Shown here piece after piece: positions 22,436 through 34,431 of a stretch of DNA of 64,000 bases. Position numbers and translations under genes: made by a program. The stretch is from Rhexocercosporidium sp. MPI-PUGE-AT-0058 (lineage: Eukaryota > Ascomycota > Leotiomycetes > Helotiales): NCBI GenBank assembly GCA_020746875.1, contig JAGTJL010000013.1:1054001-1118000 (forward strand), written 5' to 3'. The notes beneath the pieces were generated by a model. The model had not been told where the DNA came from and searched no databases. It saw only the letters and a program-made list of their open reading frames with translations. Position 1 is the stretch's first letter; each line of letters opens with the position of its first letter.

Positions 22436-24282
22436 TTAATCGACTTCCGGCGCATTCGGTGGCCAGAAAGCTTCCCATCCAGGCGTAGGCATCGAAAAGG
22501 CGAGACACGGATCCCCCATCATCATACTTGGGTCTTGCTCTGGAGTTTCGTATGGTTCTGTATCAACTTGACTATCCACTTTGAAGTTGCCATCGACCAG
22601 AGTTCCACCATACACCGGATAATGCACGGCACTCTGCTCAGCTATCACATTCTCGTCGTCGTCAAAGATCTCCTCAAACCGGTCGGATGCTTCGCTTTCA
22701 GACAGGCTTCCCCTGAGATGCAATTTCAAGAAGCCATCGGCTTTCAGTGTCAACATCCTCAAATATTTGTCACCACCTGGCGTAGTTCCAAGCAGCCTCA
22801 CCATCTCCAACAAATAATCTTTTGGACCAATCTCCAATGATGACTTGTTGACAGCATCCGGATTCAACAGAAGTACATCCGACAGACTGCAGCCAATGTC
22901 GAAAACCTTCTCAAGGATTCCAACACCATTCGCTTCGAAAGCCTTGACGGGAAGTGAACGTGCAACTTGTACCACATCCCGAGCAATCGAAATGGGGTAC
23001 TGAAACGACATGCTTTCATCCGATGATTGGCTTGACAGAAACCCCTTGCTGACACACAATTGCCATACCAGTGTTCTCAGCCACTGCCGACTGACGCGGA
23101 GGTCTGCTTGTTGAATCTCGGTCCTGTCAAAACCATCAGGGATAGCTGTTTTTAGAACTTCTTGGAGTTGAATCAAGGCTTGGGGGAAGAATCGCTGTCA
23201 GACGTGTTCCACAAAGTCATGAAAGATTCGTCAAAATGCTGAAAGAGGGACACCAAATCGAGAAATCCAGATAGAATGGTAGCCTCAGGTCCAGGATCAA
23301 CCGTAGGCAGGTCAATCGTTACTTGTAGAGTTACAGGTCGATGACGTTGTAATGCATATGCCTTTTCCGTGATGAAAAGTAACCAAAATGTCCTCCTGCA
23401 ATACTTGGAGTAGTCGGCGTCTAGATCGTGGTATGTTATCTCTTCGTGAAGGCGTAAGAGTTGAAGGCAGGTCATCGATTCCCTAATGTAGAACCATGCC
23501 GAATTATCCTTGCCGAGACAAAACATTGAGGCGTACAGGAAGAATGAGGTGTGAATTGTCGCCAGAGTTGGCTTTTCGATATGGTCGCAGAATCCTCTCG
23601 CTCGGACCGCCTCGTTGATCATATCCTGTGGACTTGGCCAAGGCGACCCTAGTTCTGGGGCGTCGATAATTTCCGGCTGGAACAAAATGAGTGCACAAAG
23701 AGCTGCTATGAGCCCATATTGCTCCGGCATCTCATGTAGATGAGGTATAATGGCATATGTGATATCCAAGTCTAGGATGGGCATAATTGGATATTTGTGA
23801 GTGAAGAAGGCATCCAGGCACGTTTTGACCAGCTCAGCTGATAATAAAGGAGAGGCCCTGAAGCCTGATGCATTGCTGTCAGCAGAGCTGGAGGAAGCGA
23901 TAGAAGGTCCATTTTCTGGGGAGAGGACATTCGGAGTTGGAATGAGGATGTTGAAGAGCGAGAAGTCGTGTGGTTCCGCATTCGCTGAGTTCACGGGCGT
24001 GTGAATCGGATGTTGCAGCCCAGCAGGATCAGGAGCAGGCGGGTTGCTCTGTTCGAAAATCCGAGGTCTCTGTATTGGTATAGGTTTCACCTCTTTTGCG
24101 ATCCGTCGGCCCTTGGGACCCTTTTTCTTAGGCACAGCTAAATACGTGCAGTGCAGCTCTGTGATTTGGCAATTCTTGCACGGGGCTGTCCCATCACAAC
24201 GAATCTTCCTAGCATGGCAACAATCGCATGCCTGTCTTATCTTCTGTGCTTTCTTCGACCCAGCGATCTGCTCTGATGGCAT
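22436..24282 (-). pseudogene. Zn2Cys6 regulator, MalR/AmyR/InuR type, split by one-base frameshift
   Basis: Sugar-responsive Gal4-type activator. The N-terminal half (24282-23173) starts with the zinc cluster Cys19-x2-Cys22-x6-Cys29-x5-Cys35-x2-Cys38-x6-Cys45, followed by PKKKGPKGRR, the post-finger signature shared by MAL63/SUC1-type activators. The C-terminal half (from about 23190 to 22436) continues the same protein: IQQADLRVSRQWLRTLVWQL closely matches the AmyR/MalR regulatory region. The two frames overlap at a C5 homopolymer (GGGGG at 23182-23186 on plus); one extra C would join them as ...SSPQALIQLQEVL. No GT-AG intron can do this. Restored length would be about 615 aa. It is either a true frameshift allele or a sequencing error. 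Its position 0.9 kb upstream of the GH32 gene on the same strand suggests sucrose/fructan control (inferred). Confidence 0.85.
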
Positions 24283-25085
24283 TGCGCTCCATTTGACGAC
24301 TGGTAGGATGGATGGATGTTGATAGGGCTGATGGGGGGATGTCGTTGGTGATGAAGGTCGGATGACATTGCGCAGAAGCTAATCCCTTTTGAGGGCGCCC
24401 ATATGCCCTGGGATTTGTCCGTGACTCGTGACAATTAGAAGCCAAGACAGCATTATTTGCGTTACTACGAAAGATAAGAGATAGCTTGAGAGAAATTTCG
24501 GATGCGAGTTCTAATTTCCTTAAAATTTGTGGCAAGATTGACCGATGTTATGATGTTGAAAATGTAGGTCACGTGATATATGAGGTTTCTACAGGTGCAA
24601 CCTCGGTGCTCGTCTTCCTTCTGAGAAGCAGCACCATTTCGCTTTATAAAGGAACAATCGACAACCAAACAGATCGTATGTATAGACAAGACATCTATAG
24701 ATCGTCAAGAACAGCATTGTTGATCAAGTGACCGCATGCGATCAGCCATAGCTTTGTCAATTGTCAGCCGCGAATAAACTACGACTAAAAGGGATGGATA
24801 CAAAATACTACGCCTCTATTTTTCATATGAGTTGTCAGGGGAATTCTAGATTTTAATTCCACGTCGCACAGAACAGACAACACAAATACGCGAGGTGCAA
24901 GCTAACTAAGCGAAGCAGTCGAATACCATGGTAAGCCAATACATACTCTATATACACTATCTTTTCTTATCTTTGGATTATCCAATCCAATACAGGTAAG
25001 AATTCTGACACCTCTAACTCACAAGTCAGTATCACAGAACCAGAACAATTCGTATTTTCAATCCACCCTCAAGAACACATTAGCA
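24283..25085. other. Intergenic upstream region
   Basis: Promoter side of the zinc-cluster gene and of the thioesterase pseudogene (divergent). AT-rich; short frames at 24465-24731 have no support. Confidence 0.35.
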
Positions 25086-26000
25086 ATGGACAACCCAAAC
25101 TCCTCACCAAATCCAGACACCGTCCTAGCACCGAACCCACCAGCATCTTTTCCCTCGGTCCAACACACACGTGCGGAGTCATCTGCGTCCATGGCCGCGA
25201 AGACTTCAACTCAGCCCTATCTCAATACTTCTTCGACAGCAAGTCAACATCAAATGTCCCTAGCCGAGCTCTTCCCCACCATTCGATGGGTTTCCCCACG
25301 GTGCCACTCCTTCACTATTTAAAGCCCGATGCAGAGTTCAGTCGAATTATTTCGCGGAAGCTCTTAAATTAGAATAAATTTTCTCGCAGTGATTTGATGG
25401 TTGGGATATCAAGAGGCTAAGTGAGAGGAAAAAGCCTGTGATCCCTAGTTTGCAGGAAATCATACATAACATGAGTCAAATAGCTAAGGGAGAGGTGCAT
25501 CCGGTTCTTTTTAGATCACATCGTCCTCGGAGGGATCATTCAGGGTTGCGCGACGGCTATCCTTGCGTCTTTGTCTTCTGGCATCCAACTTGGTAGGTTC
25601 ATCGGGTTGTGTAGTTGGTTGCCTTTCCTGCAAGAAATTGAAGGTAGTACGCATGACAGCGCGGGAGCGAACGTTGATATTTCTCATCGTGTGAGAGAAA
25701 CGGTACACATTTCGAACAGAGAGGGTCTTGAATACCCCAGAATTCCGATCGCAGGTGGGGATACGACGGCGAATCATGGAGACAAATTTTGAAAACACTT
25801 ATAAATTAGCTCTCCTTCCAGCTAACAGACACGTGCAAGGCTCGCAGCTTTCTTGCTCACTCTCAGGACGATGAGACGGTCACTTTTACTTTGTGAGAAG
25901 GCGTAAGGGATACGATCGAAAGGCTTGGGTTTGATGTAACTTGGAAGGAATACGAGGGTGGACGACATGGCATCGTCCTTTCGACAAGTTTGAGAGAGCT
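25086..26000 (+). pseudogene. Acyl-protein thioesterase/carboxylesterase-like pseudogene
   Basis: Full-length but decayed alpha/beta-hydrolase of the phospholipase/carboxylesterase (APT) group. Pieces occur in order in different frames: an N-terminus at 25086 ending SFPSVQHT, then THTCGVICVHGRED...YFF (HG oxyanion segment, frame shifted at a CACACA run near 25166), SLAELFPTIRWV, and DHIVLGGIIQGCATAILASL...FIGLCSWLPF (25514-25645). It ends with FLAHSQDDETV (catalytic Asp region), a TGA, and VRDTIERLGFDVTWKEYEGG (to about 25965). The nucleophile elbow G-x-S-Q-G reads GGIIQG, so the catalytic Ser is Ile. At least three frame changes and one stop are present. The divergent neighbour is the sugar regulator. 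Confidence 0.75.
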
Positions 26001-26419
26001 GTGAACAAGACGCGGAACACTAAGTTATGTTGGAAAGGATGGATAAAGGAGAGGGGTGGTATCAAACACAGGCTGCCAGCATGGGTAGCTTTTCTGCGCC
26101 CACACCAGGTGTTTTTCTCCCAGACGTCGTTGGGCAAAGTGACCTTACCGAGAATTAAAAGTGCGGGGGAAGATTGTTGATACATCACAGGAGCGACTCT
26201 TTCGAGAGGAGACCATCCACATTAAGTTAGAGTCATACCAGCATAAAACCTCAAGAAACCTCCGCAAAAAATATATAGACACCGGTTGCTAACATCCCAA
26301 GGAGTAATTTCCCATAAAATTTCGAGTCTTCATATTTTAATTCTCACTAACGTGATATTTTGCCTGAAAGACTACCCGCCGCAAATTTCCATCTCCAAGC
26401 AACCCAAAAGATTTCCCCC
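26001..26419. other. Intergenic
   Basis: Between the thioesterase pseudogene and the 3' end of the PRISE-like gene. Open frames at 25886-26188 overlap the decayed gene and are not supported. Confidence 0.35.
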
Positions 26420-28005
26420 TCACAATGGTACTCCACTCTCCTCCACTCTCAACTTCGGTAACAACCCCAGTATCGCGAGCTCCTGCAACGTCTTAAACAC
26501 ACTCTCGTTTGTATCCACGCTCCCCATCCAGCCCATCTTCCTCCCCTTCGTCTCACTCAAACACAACCGTCCCACCGCCCAAAGTGCCGCATCCAGAAAC
26601 GGGAACATCTCACTCGGGTCCGCGAACGGATCATGCGAATTATCCAACTTGTGCATCTGCACGATCTCAGACCATGCTTTTTTAACGGAAGGCTGGCTGG
26701 CCCAGGCGGTGATAGAGAAGGAGCTGCGGTAGGTTGTTGGAGGACCCCATCTAGACAAATTTAGTAAGATACTCCGTATTAACGTTTGAGACTTTTGTGA
26801 TGTAGAAAGAAAAGTTATGAGATATTCTTGTAGCTTACCCACGAGGAGGCGGATCATGCGGCATAGTCATGACTTGGTATTTCCCGTCATCCAACTCCGG
26901 TTTTCCCGCCGTAGTGCCATACCACGTCGCCAACATGGGCCACAGTCTCCCCCACGAAAACGGTGTCCCGTCAATTGCGTTGAAAGCCTGATCCTTCATA
27001 CGATCATCTAACACGACATATTCGCTCTGATATCCAGTCAGGTAAGCCGATGAATGGGTATGTGCTGTCTCCCAAGCCGCGAGATCACCTGGGAAGGCGA
27101 TAGGTTGCTTCATATGTGCGGAGACGGCAGCATATAGACCAAGGCCGTAGAAGACGTTCATTTGGGCGTTGTTTGTTGCTCCGATGATCCTAAGATATGT
27201 CATTTCATGTTGTGTAAACAAATTGTAACTTCACTTCACTCCATCGAATTTCATCCTCAATGATAAACAGAAAGCGCTCACCAAGCAGGTCTAATAACAT
27301 TCCACCCTACTTCCTGACTCTTACAATACTCCCACAACATATCTTCCTGCGGATAATAAAAGTTCGGCTCTAGCGTCACACGAGGATCACTTTCAATAGC
27401 AGGATTCAGACTAGCTCCAAGATGAACACCGTAGTTCTTAGCGCCGGTCTGAAGGAGGAAACGCTTTGGTCTGAGGTTTGTGAGGGGGAGGGCATGGAGG
27501 AAGTTTCGCAAGAGAGAGGAGTTTACTTCGACGAGCTTTTCGGCGTTGGACCATGCTGCTGCGCCGAGGTCAGGAGCTGTTGGTTTGATTAGTTGGATCT
27601 AGTCATACAAGAAATTTGGGGGAAGTGAGGCGAGGTAAGGGATTGGAGCTTCACACCAGGCTGTAGATACGAATAGAAGAAAATCGCATCAACTTTCGAG
27701 ATCTTTCCCTTGATAGCCTTCGCAATTTCATTAGGACTTGAAAGAAAATCACACGCCACGTGCTCGATTCGCTCTTTGCCGCTGGCCAGTAAATCCATCA
27801 GTCGAGGTGGCGGAGGTCGACGTGACAAAGCATAGATCTTGCTCCACCTTTCTGGGGCTTCGGCTAGGACTCGGAGAGTGTGGAATCCTGAGATGCCGTT
27901 CGCACCGGTAATGATAGCGATTTGAGGGGTTGGGGAGTCGTAGGTGGGAAGGCCGTGGTAGATACCTTCGGAGTGGACTTTTCTGTTGATGGATTTGGTG
28001 GACAT
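26420..28005 (-). CDS. PRISE-like NAD(P)-dependent reductase (atypical extended SDR)
   Basis: Four exons: 28005-27657, 27576-27282, 27189-26839 and 26750-26420; product 441 aa. Motifs match the progesterone-5-beta-reductase/iridoid-synthase-like (PRISE) SDR group: nucleotide-binding ITGANGISG (about residues 32-40), KIYALSRRPPPP, HVACDFLS, VDAIFFYSY, FLLQTGAKNYGVHLG with the catalytic Lys, PNFYYPQEDMLWEY with the catalytic Tyr, and VIRPAWIIGA with Trp split by intron 2. Members reduce enones or act in secondary metabolism; the substrate here is unknown. No other biosynthetic genes flank it, so a cluster role is not supported. No targeting signal. Confidence 0.88.
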
Positions 28006-28480
28006 TTTGGTGGGTTGAGTAGTGAAAACCTTATGGAACTTTGATGAGATAATTTCTGATAAGAGGAGAATTGAAAGCTTTTTGGGATCTCAAATGCAAT
28101 TGATGTCTTGTGAAGTATATATGAGGTAAGTGTAGCCGTAACTAGTAACAACCTAAGAATTGACCCCGCATCACCCCGCAGTAAAGACAACCTGCGGGGT
28201 AGACAACTCGAATGACAGCTACTGTATCAGAAGAATCGCCGATTGTCCGACGATGATTGGTTGATTATCTAGAAAAAAATTCCTGATGGAGTAATTGAAT
28301 GGAAGATCTCCAATATTGTCAAGTGGAAACAGCAAGTGGCAGCATAGTCTCGCTCAAGACCAAGTCTGCACCAGCGAACTTTCGAACTTGCTCACATGTT
28401 TGCTGACCACCCGAATTCTCCAACCCAGGATAGGTACACAAAATGGAAAGTCAGGAGTTTGGAAATAAAAATTTCTTGTT
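28006..28480. other. Intergenic
   Basis: Promoter side of the PRISE-like gene and 3' side of GH29. A GACCCCGCATCACCCCGCAG stretch near 28161-28180 contains two spaced CCCCGC boxes (GCGGGG on the other strand fits the CreA consensus SYGGRG), about 155-175 bp upstream of the ATG. Confidence 0.35.
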
Positions 28481-31105
28481 CTAGGCAGCGTATGTGATCT
28501 TAAACACCCAACAGTGCTGACCCGCAGAGATGAGTGCCGATGGCACCGTGACAGCAATACCCTCTTCAGAGGAATTCCAAGCAAGACTTGTTCCATTTCC
28601 CGCTCCAATCAAGGAAATATTATCCCCTGGTAGAATTGGTAGAGATGCATTGACCACGAACGACTCAGATGGCTCCGTCAAAGACAGGATATAGAAAGCA
28701 TCTTCTGTCTGAGTGAAACGTACATCTCCCGTCTGTGCCGTGACAAAACTGCATGATAATTAGTTCAGATTCGATTGAGCAACAATAATACTTACTAGTA
28801 TGTCGTATTGAAAATAGCTTCAGCATTCGCCTTAATCCAGATCCCAGCCTCGAGCAAGTGGGCGACTTCCGTGGCATCGATTGTCCCATCGGCTTTGGGT
28901 CCAAAATCTAGCAACAAGTTTCCATTCTTGCTGACCATATCAACGAGGGAGTGGATAAGCGTCGAAGCATTCATATAGAGAGACGATGGGGTCGCACGAT
29001 TGTAACCGTAGCTGTAGGGATCCATGCCTTGATTGCTCTCCCATTTTCGTTCGGAGACAGATGAGAAAGTGGTGTATTCAGGCGTATCAAAGTCAGCTCC
29101 GGCCACAACTCCGCAACGGTTATTCATGGTGACTTGTCTCCCTTGAGATTCTGCGTGGTTGAACCACTTGGCGGCGAACTCCGCAGTTCCATTGGATGCA
29201 CCACAGCTACAAGATGATGAGTCAGGGCAGATGCTGAGTTGGAATGGAGTAGATAACATACTCGCACCACATGATGTCGGTCTCATAGTCATATGCTAGA
29301 ATCTCCATCTGGGGTACCATCAAGTCGGCGATAAAGTCATCTTTGGGAAGTGCTCCAGTGTATGGCTCATCCTCGCCAGTATATGGGTTTTTGGCTAGAA
29401 TACCAGGCCATGATGTGCTGGCAGGATCCATAGTCTGCGAGAACCCATAAGGTCCCCATAGTGGATTGAACTACTTTTATTAATTCGAGTTTGTTGCCTA
29501 CGGAAGGTATACTAACCCATTCTGGCAGACTGAAGTATGTTCCACGTCTCAACTGAGGTTGATACTTCTTTGCAGCATCAAACAGCTCCCCGAGTACATC
29601 GCGCTTTGGCCCATAATGCAAGGAATCACGATGCGTTGTCTCCTTTGCATCGAACATAGCGAATCCGTCGTGGTGTTTTGTCGTGAGGACAAAGTATTGA
29701 GCTCCCGCATCGGCGATCAGGTCAACCCAGGACTTTGCATCCCAATTCTCTGCAGTGAAGTTGGAAAAGAAGTCGTCATAGACGACGCTAGGTCCGTACG
29801 TGTTCAGGTGGTGGTTGTACACATCGGCTTTGTCGGCATTGCGATGGTGTCCATACCACCAGTACCATTCTGCATAAATCTCGACTGGTGTGGAATTGCC
29901 CTGGAATTGTAAGATGTTAACAGTAAGACTATTGCAGATGGGAGACTTACCCATCCAGGAACACAGTAAGGCCCCCAGTCTATGTGGCTGTTAGTCAAGC
30001 AAAGGTCACATTGAAGGAAAAACCTACGAATAAAGATGCCATACTTCGCATCATTGAACCACTCGGGGCTTTCATGTGTCGAAAGACTTGCAAGTTCTGA
30101 CGTGTATTCTACCAGGCCAAACTTGATATCATCAATCGTATAAGTCGCATTGAGAGAGCCTGACAGATGGACTCTCGCCGTAACATTCCCACACCCAATC
30201 ACACCGACATTGACTTTCTTTTGATCTCCTGGTCTCAGTCTCTTGATGTATCCCGGCTCAACGGTCTCGATCCCCGGAGCAGATATGGTAACTTCCACTC
30301 CAGAGCCGGAGATCCAATCAGGACCAGCATTATTGACGACAACTTCTATCGTCTGAACTCTGTCAACATCATGCTTCTGAGTTGGCCGTAGGAACTGGAC
30401 TTGAATTCCAGTCTGCTGGAGCAAGGACAATGAGAAGAGATGTATCCTCGATGTCTGGTTGGAAGTGTCTGGCAAAGAGATTGAAGCCAAGCTCTTGGAG
30501 GGTTCCACAGGTCCAATGTACTCGAATATGTGAGATGTGTTCCAATTAGTGGTGTTGGTCGTGAAGTAGGATGGCATCACAATCTCTCCCTTAAGAATTG
30601 ACAAGAACGAGGTGTATGGATTGGTTCGGACTTCAGTGAGTGCCTTTGTCCCGTCGGTGTATTCCAGGGTCATGTTCCCGGATGACCCAGCAGAATCCGT
30701 AGCCACGAGCATGTGCAAACTAAAATATGAAGCCTCTGGTATTTCAACCTTCTGTCCTGCCATGACCACATTATCACTTTTTTTGGCGCCTTGGTAACCT
30801 GGAAACGCAAAGGAGATGTTTGTCTTGGTCGACGTGTAGCTCCCTCCACCTGGCAAATTGCAAGCGGGGTAAGAATTGTTCAACTGATCCAAATCTGCTT
30901 CGCCAGGCACGAGTCCGAAGGCTTTGTTATTGAAGTAGACATCGAGGGGAACTTGTACGATTTTCTTTGTCTATGTTAGCATGGTCCGCTGTCAAGCCTG
31001 TCTATCGCTTACCTCCTCTATAGATGTTCCATTGTCCCAGCGACGGCTTGGTGCAGCTGTCACCACTGCAGCCAATCCAGCTAGAGTAAGAAAGAGAAAC
31101 CCCAT
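28481..31105 (-). CDS. GH29 alpha-L-fucosidase, secreted
   Basis: Removes terminal alpha-L-fucose from glycans, for example plant xyloglucan side chains or N-glycans. Seven exons: 31105-31013, 30970-30028, 29979-29951, 29900-29517, 29470-29262, 29206-28796 and 28748-28481; product 778 aa. A short signal peptide (MGFLFLTLAGLAAVVTAAP) is encoded by exon 1. About 290 residues of beta-rich N-terminal extension precede the catalytic domain, which starts at [22 protein letters not shown]. It continues with YAEWYWWYG, YFVLTTKHHDGFAMFD, RGTYFSLPEWFNPLWGPYG, DIMWCDCGASNGT (nucleophile Asp553, codon split by intron 5) and NGNLLLDFGPKADGTI. Several N-glycosylation sequons are present. The 29-bp exon 3 is needed to keep [10 protein letters not shown]. 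Divergent from another secreted glycosidase gene. Confidence 0.92.
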
Positions 31106-32333
31106 TGTGATAGATCTCCCAAATGTAATGGGCATGCATAGCTCAATTGACGGTCTATACCATCATATATCACAGTCTCCCAGCTCCCCCATTTTTAGAT
31201 TCTCAGATGTCGTCGAAACAACGATCATGGTAGTTCATCGGATGACAACTGAGGTCCACATTCTAGCCTATCTAGGTTCGCTGCGTAGCAAAGTGTATCT
31301 TCTGCAAGTTGGCAAGGAGTTGTAACGTTAGATGCACGGTAGCATCATCCGATCATCAGTTGGTGATAAAGTTTTGTGGAGGGAGGGTCCCGTGCAGTAA
31401 GTTTATTCTCCAATGTACTGTATTTGAAGGTGGGGTTTGATGGGATGCTAGCATGCACTACCCAAGGTACCTTAGCCCTTCGCCTTCGCCTCCAAATTGG
31501 AAATCCATATCAATGCCATGGGAGAGGCATCTATGCAGGAGCAGGGTATACGATAAGTATAGAAGCTGTCGATGTTGACATCGGAGATGTTCGGTCGAGC
31601 AGAGAAATAAGTGCTGCCAAGTCCTCGATAACGCCGTCCTGTCTGCCTGTCACTGCCGTCCACAGCCCCTGTCATGTCCTCGGCTCTCCATGAAGCTTGT
31701 TCCTGCATCTGAACCTCATCCCACTCATGGACAACAAACCCCTCACGGGTAATCATACATACCAAATTACCCCTCTCCTACCGGTACATGTTGATTTCGA
31801 GAGAAGGTCCCGGACCTTGTACACAACAATGGAAGAGCGTCAAAGAAACACCGTTGGATCCGAATTCACGGATCTCACAGCTTCACTTCACAGCTTCTTG
31901 CACCGAGAGTGGAATTAATTACAATTAACTTTCTTCTCATACCGTCTTCTCGGAGCGACAAAAAGAATCTACATGGGTTTGTAGATCTCAACTTGTTTGG
32001 TACTTAGTACCTGTCCCTATCTACTTTGCGGATCTAGAAGGCAAGGTAGCTTCCATGCTGTTGATCTCCACACCGACATTGTCCACATGTCATGCTACGT
32101 TACGATGTCGGGAAAGTCAATTGACGTCTCTTCTCCATGCTGATCCCAGTTGGTGGTCATAATCGATAACAAGATAGAGTTGATGGGCAGAATGGGGACT
32201 CCGATTTCCACTGCAGGCACGTGATCCGCCCCCTCTTCAGCATGGACATGTCTACCTATATGAGGTGCTCCTTTGCCAGCGCAAGGACATCTGATTTGAA
32301 TGTTCTCGGGATACCCGTAATATTAATTTAGCC
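31106..32333. promoter_or_regulatory. Shared divergent promoter of GH29 and the unassigned glycosidase
   Basis: About 1.2 kb without a supported gene between two secreted glycosidase genes read outward. Frames at 31376-31918 have no conserved content. Candidate site for co-regulation. Confidence 0.5.
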
Positions 32334-34431
32334 ATGGTGCGACTTTCTTCTGTTGCATCCCTTCTGGTGGGATATGCACTTGCCATCAACCCTGAATTAG
32401 CTGCAGAATTTGGTTACCCGGCAGGAGTCGATGTCTGGTATGTCCCTGCTATCATATAAAAATGTCCATACTGACGACGAAAAAGGTGTGGGAAAGCATA
32501 TAGAGCTACGTATGTTGTCTTTTGTAGCTTGGGCTGTGTCCCGGATGTGAAGTAATCTAAACGTCTGCTGCAGGAACGGATCCTTTGAACCCGGTGGGTG
32601 GCTCGAGAAACCTACACTCTCGTCCACGCCTCTTCTGGATCTCTCCATACGGCCACGCCTGAATCTCTACCTTGCTAGCGAGACCTATGCCTCGTTCCTC
32701 ATTGATGCTCCAATCTCGTTCATGCACGGAGGAGCATACGTGAACGCCTCCATCAATAAGCAGGACAACCTCACGAGCCCTTTTACAAAGCTCTTCATTG
32801 ATGTCGAAGTCGTTGAAACCGGACTCAATCTAGTCTCAGGTCGCAATGTCACTGTCAACACCACCAACAATGAATTTGGCTTCAACTTGTCAGGTCTTAC
32901 TCCCCGATTTGAGCCATACCAGATCGTCATCACTGGAGCATCAGGTGATGGTGCACAGTTTTATTCTTCCACTACTGACCTGTACTACGTCCCTGAACGG
33001 AATGATGGCGGTAGTGTGGCCAAAGTAGATAGCCTGTACGGTGGTCTACTTGTTCAAGATGTCTTTACGAACTCGACTGAGTGGACGCCTCTGTTCCCAT
33101 ATACTTTCTATACCTCTTGGGATGGTTGGCTTGAGCTGAGTCTGGATAGTAAGCAAAGTGTAACTGATCATAAATGTTAACGAGCTGATACGTCTTTAGA
33201 CATCCGAGTCTTCAAAGACCATGGTGAGTAATTCACTGATACTGAGGTCTGATTGGAACTTGACAAACAGTAGGATACAACATTATCCACATCGTACCTA
33301 ATGCTGGTCTGGATAACAAAGCCTTCGACTTCGATGAACTGGATACTTACCTAGACATCATGGATGAGATTGGGCTTTGGTTGATGTTTGATATGAGTAA
33401 GTTCGTATCAACTGATGTTGTAAAGAGCTACTGACATGTACTCGCAGGATGGTCCTACATGGTGAGCCCCATGACTTCCAAATTCTGTGCATCGCTGATC
33501 GAGGCAGAACCTTTCTTCAGTAGAAACCCAAGTCAACAGAGTAAAGTCTCGCAAAAGCATGCTACTGTATTACACAGGGGACGAACCAGATGGTCAAGTT
33601 GGTAAGACCCATTCCCCCTCCACCACAGCCACCAATAACTGACCTTCTCAACCAGACGCCCTCAACGCCACCAAACTCACCTACGACCTTGTCAAGTCCC
33701 TCGATCCATGGCACCCCATCTCCCTCTGCCTCAACTGTCTCAACTACTACTTCTCAGAATACACCTCGGGCACCGACATAATCATGTCTGACCCGTACCC
33801 AATCGCCGTCAACACAACCTACTCCGTCCAATACAACACTATCTGCAACACGACCTACGGCTGCTGCGGTTGCGACGATTGCGAAGGCGATTTTGAAGAC
33901 ATCACCACCCGTCTTGACCTCTACAAAGAATACCAAGACATTCTCAACATCCCACAGAAACCGCAGTGGGGAGTCCCGCAGGCGTTTGGGAATGAGACGT
34001 TCTGGGCTAGGTATCCGACACCAGAGGAGGAGGTTGTGATGAATATGCTATTCATCAATCATGGTGCGAAGGGAATTGCGATGTGGTCGTATCCGACAGA
34101 ACCTGGCCTCATCAATGTCACGAGCGCGTTGTCGAAGGCTTTGACTTCAAGTACTGTTACGCCGTACTTGCTGGGTGCTTTCCCTGTAGCGCTGGATGCC
34201 AAAGGCGTATCGATAGTTGATGCGTCGGCTTGGAGCTTGGGGAACAGCACACTGGTGAGTGTTGTCAACATGAATTATGTTCCTGCACCAATGACGAATG
34301 TGAGTATCTCACTCGATGGTGTTGGGAGGCTTGGGCAGGTTATCTGGGGAAGCGGGTGGGGTATTGGCGGGGGGATCTTGAGTAAAGTCGGCTTGGATGC
34401 TTTGGAGGTGGATATTTTTATCGTTTCTTGA
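32334..34431 (+). CDS. Secreted TIM-barrel glycoside hydrolase, family not assigned
   Basis: Eight exons: 32334-32437, 32486-32509, 32574-33148, 33200-33223, 33271-33396, 33448-33461, 33508-33601 and 33656-34431; product 578 aa. Signal peptide MVRLSSVASLLVGYALA. An N-terminal beta-sandwich (about residues 40-220, many Asn-x-Ser/Thr sites) is followed by a (beta/alpha)8-like domain: TFYTSWDGWLE, FKDHGYNIIHIVPNAG, MDEIGLWLMFDMRWSYM, then LLYYTGDEPDGQ with candidate acid/base Glu315. Next come SLDPWHPISLCLNC, DIIMSDPYPI, QWGVPQAFG and HGAKGIAMWSYPTE at expected strand ends. A Cys-rich loop (CCGCDDCEGD) sits between. Overall plan resembles clan GH-A enzymes, but I cannot name the family or substrate. 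Pairing with GH29 suggests a fucosylated or galactosylated plant glycan (inferred). Confidence 0.8.
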
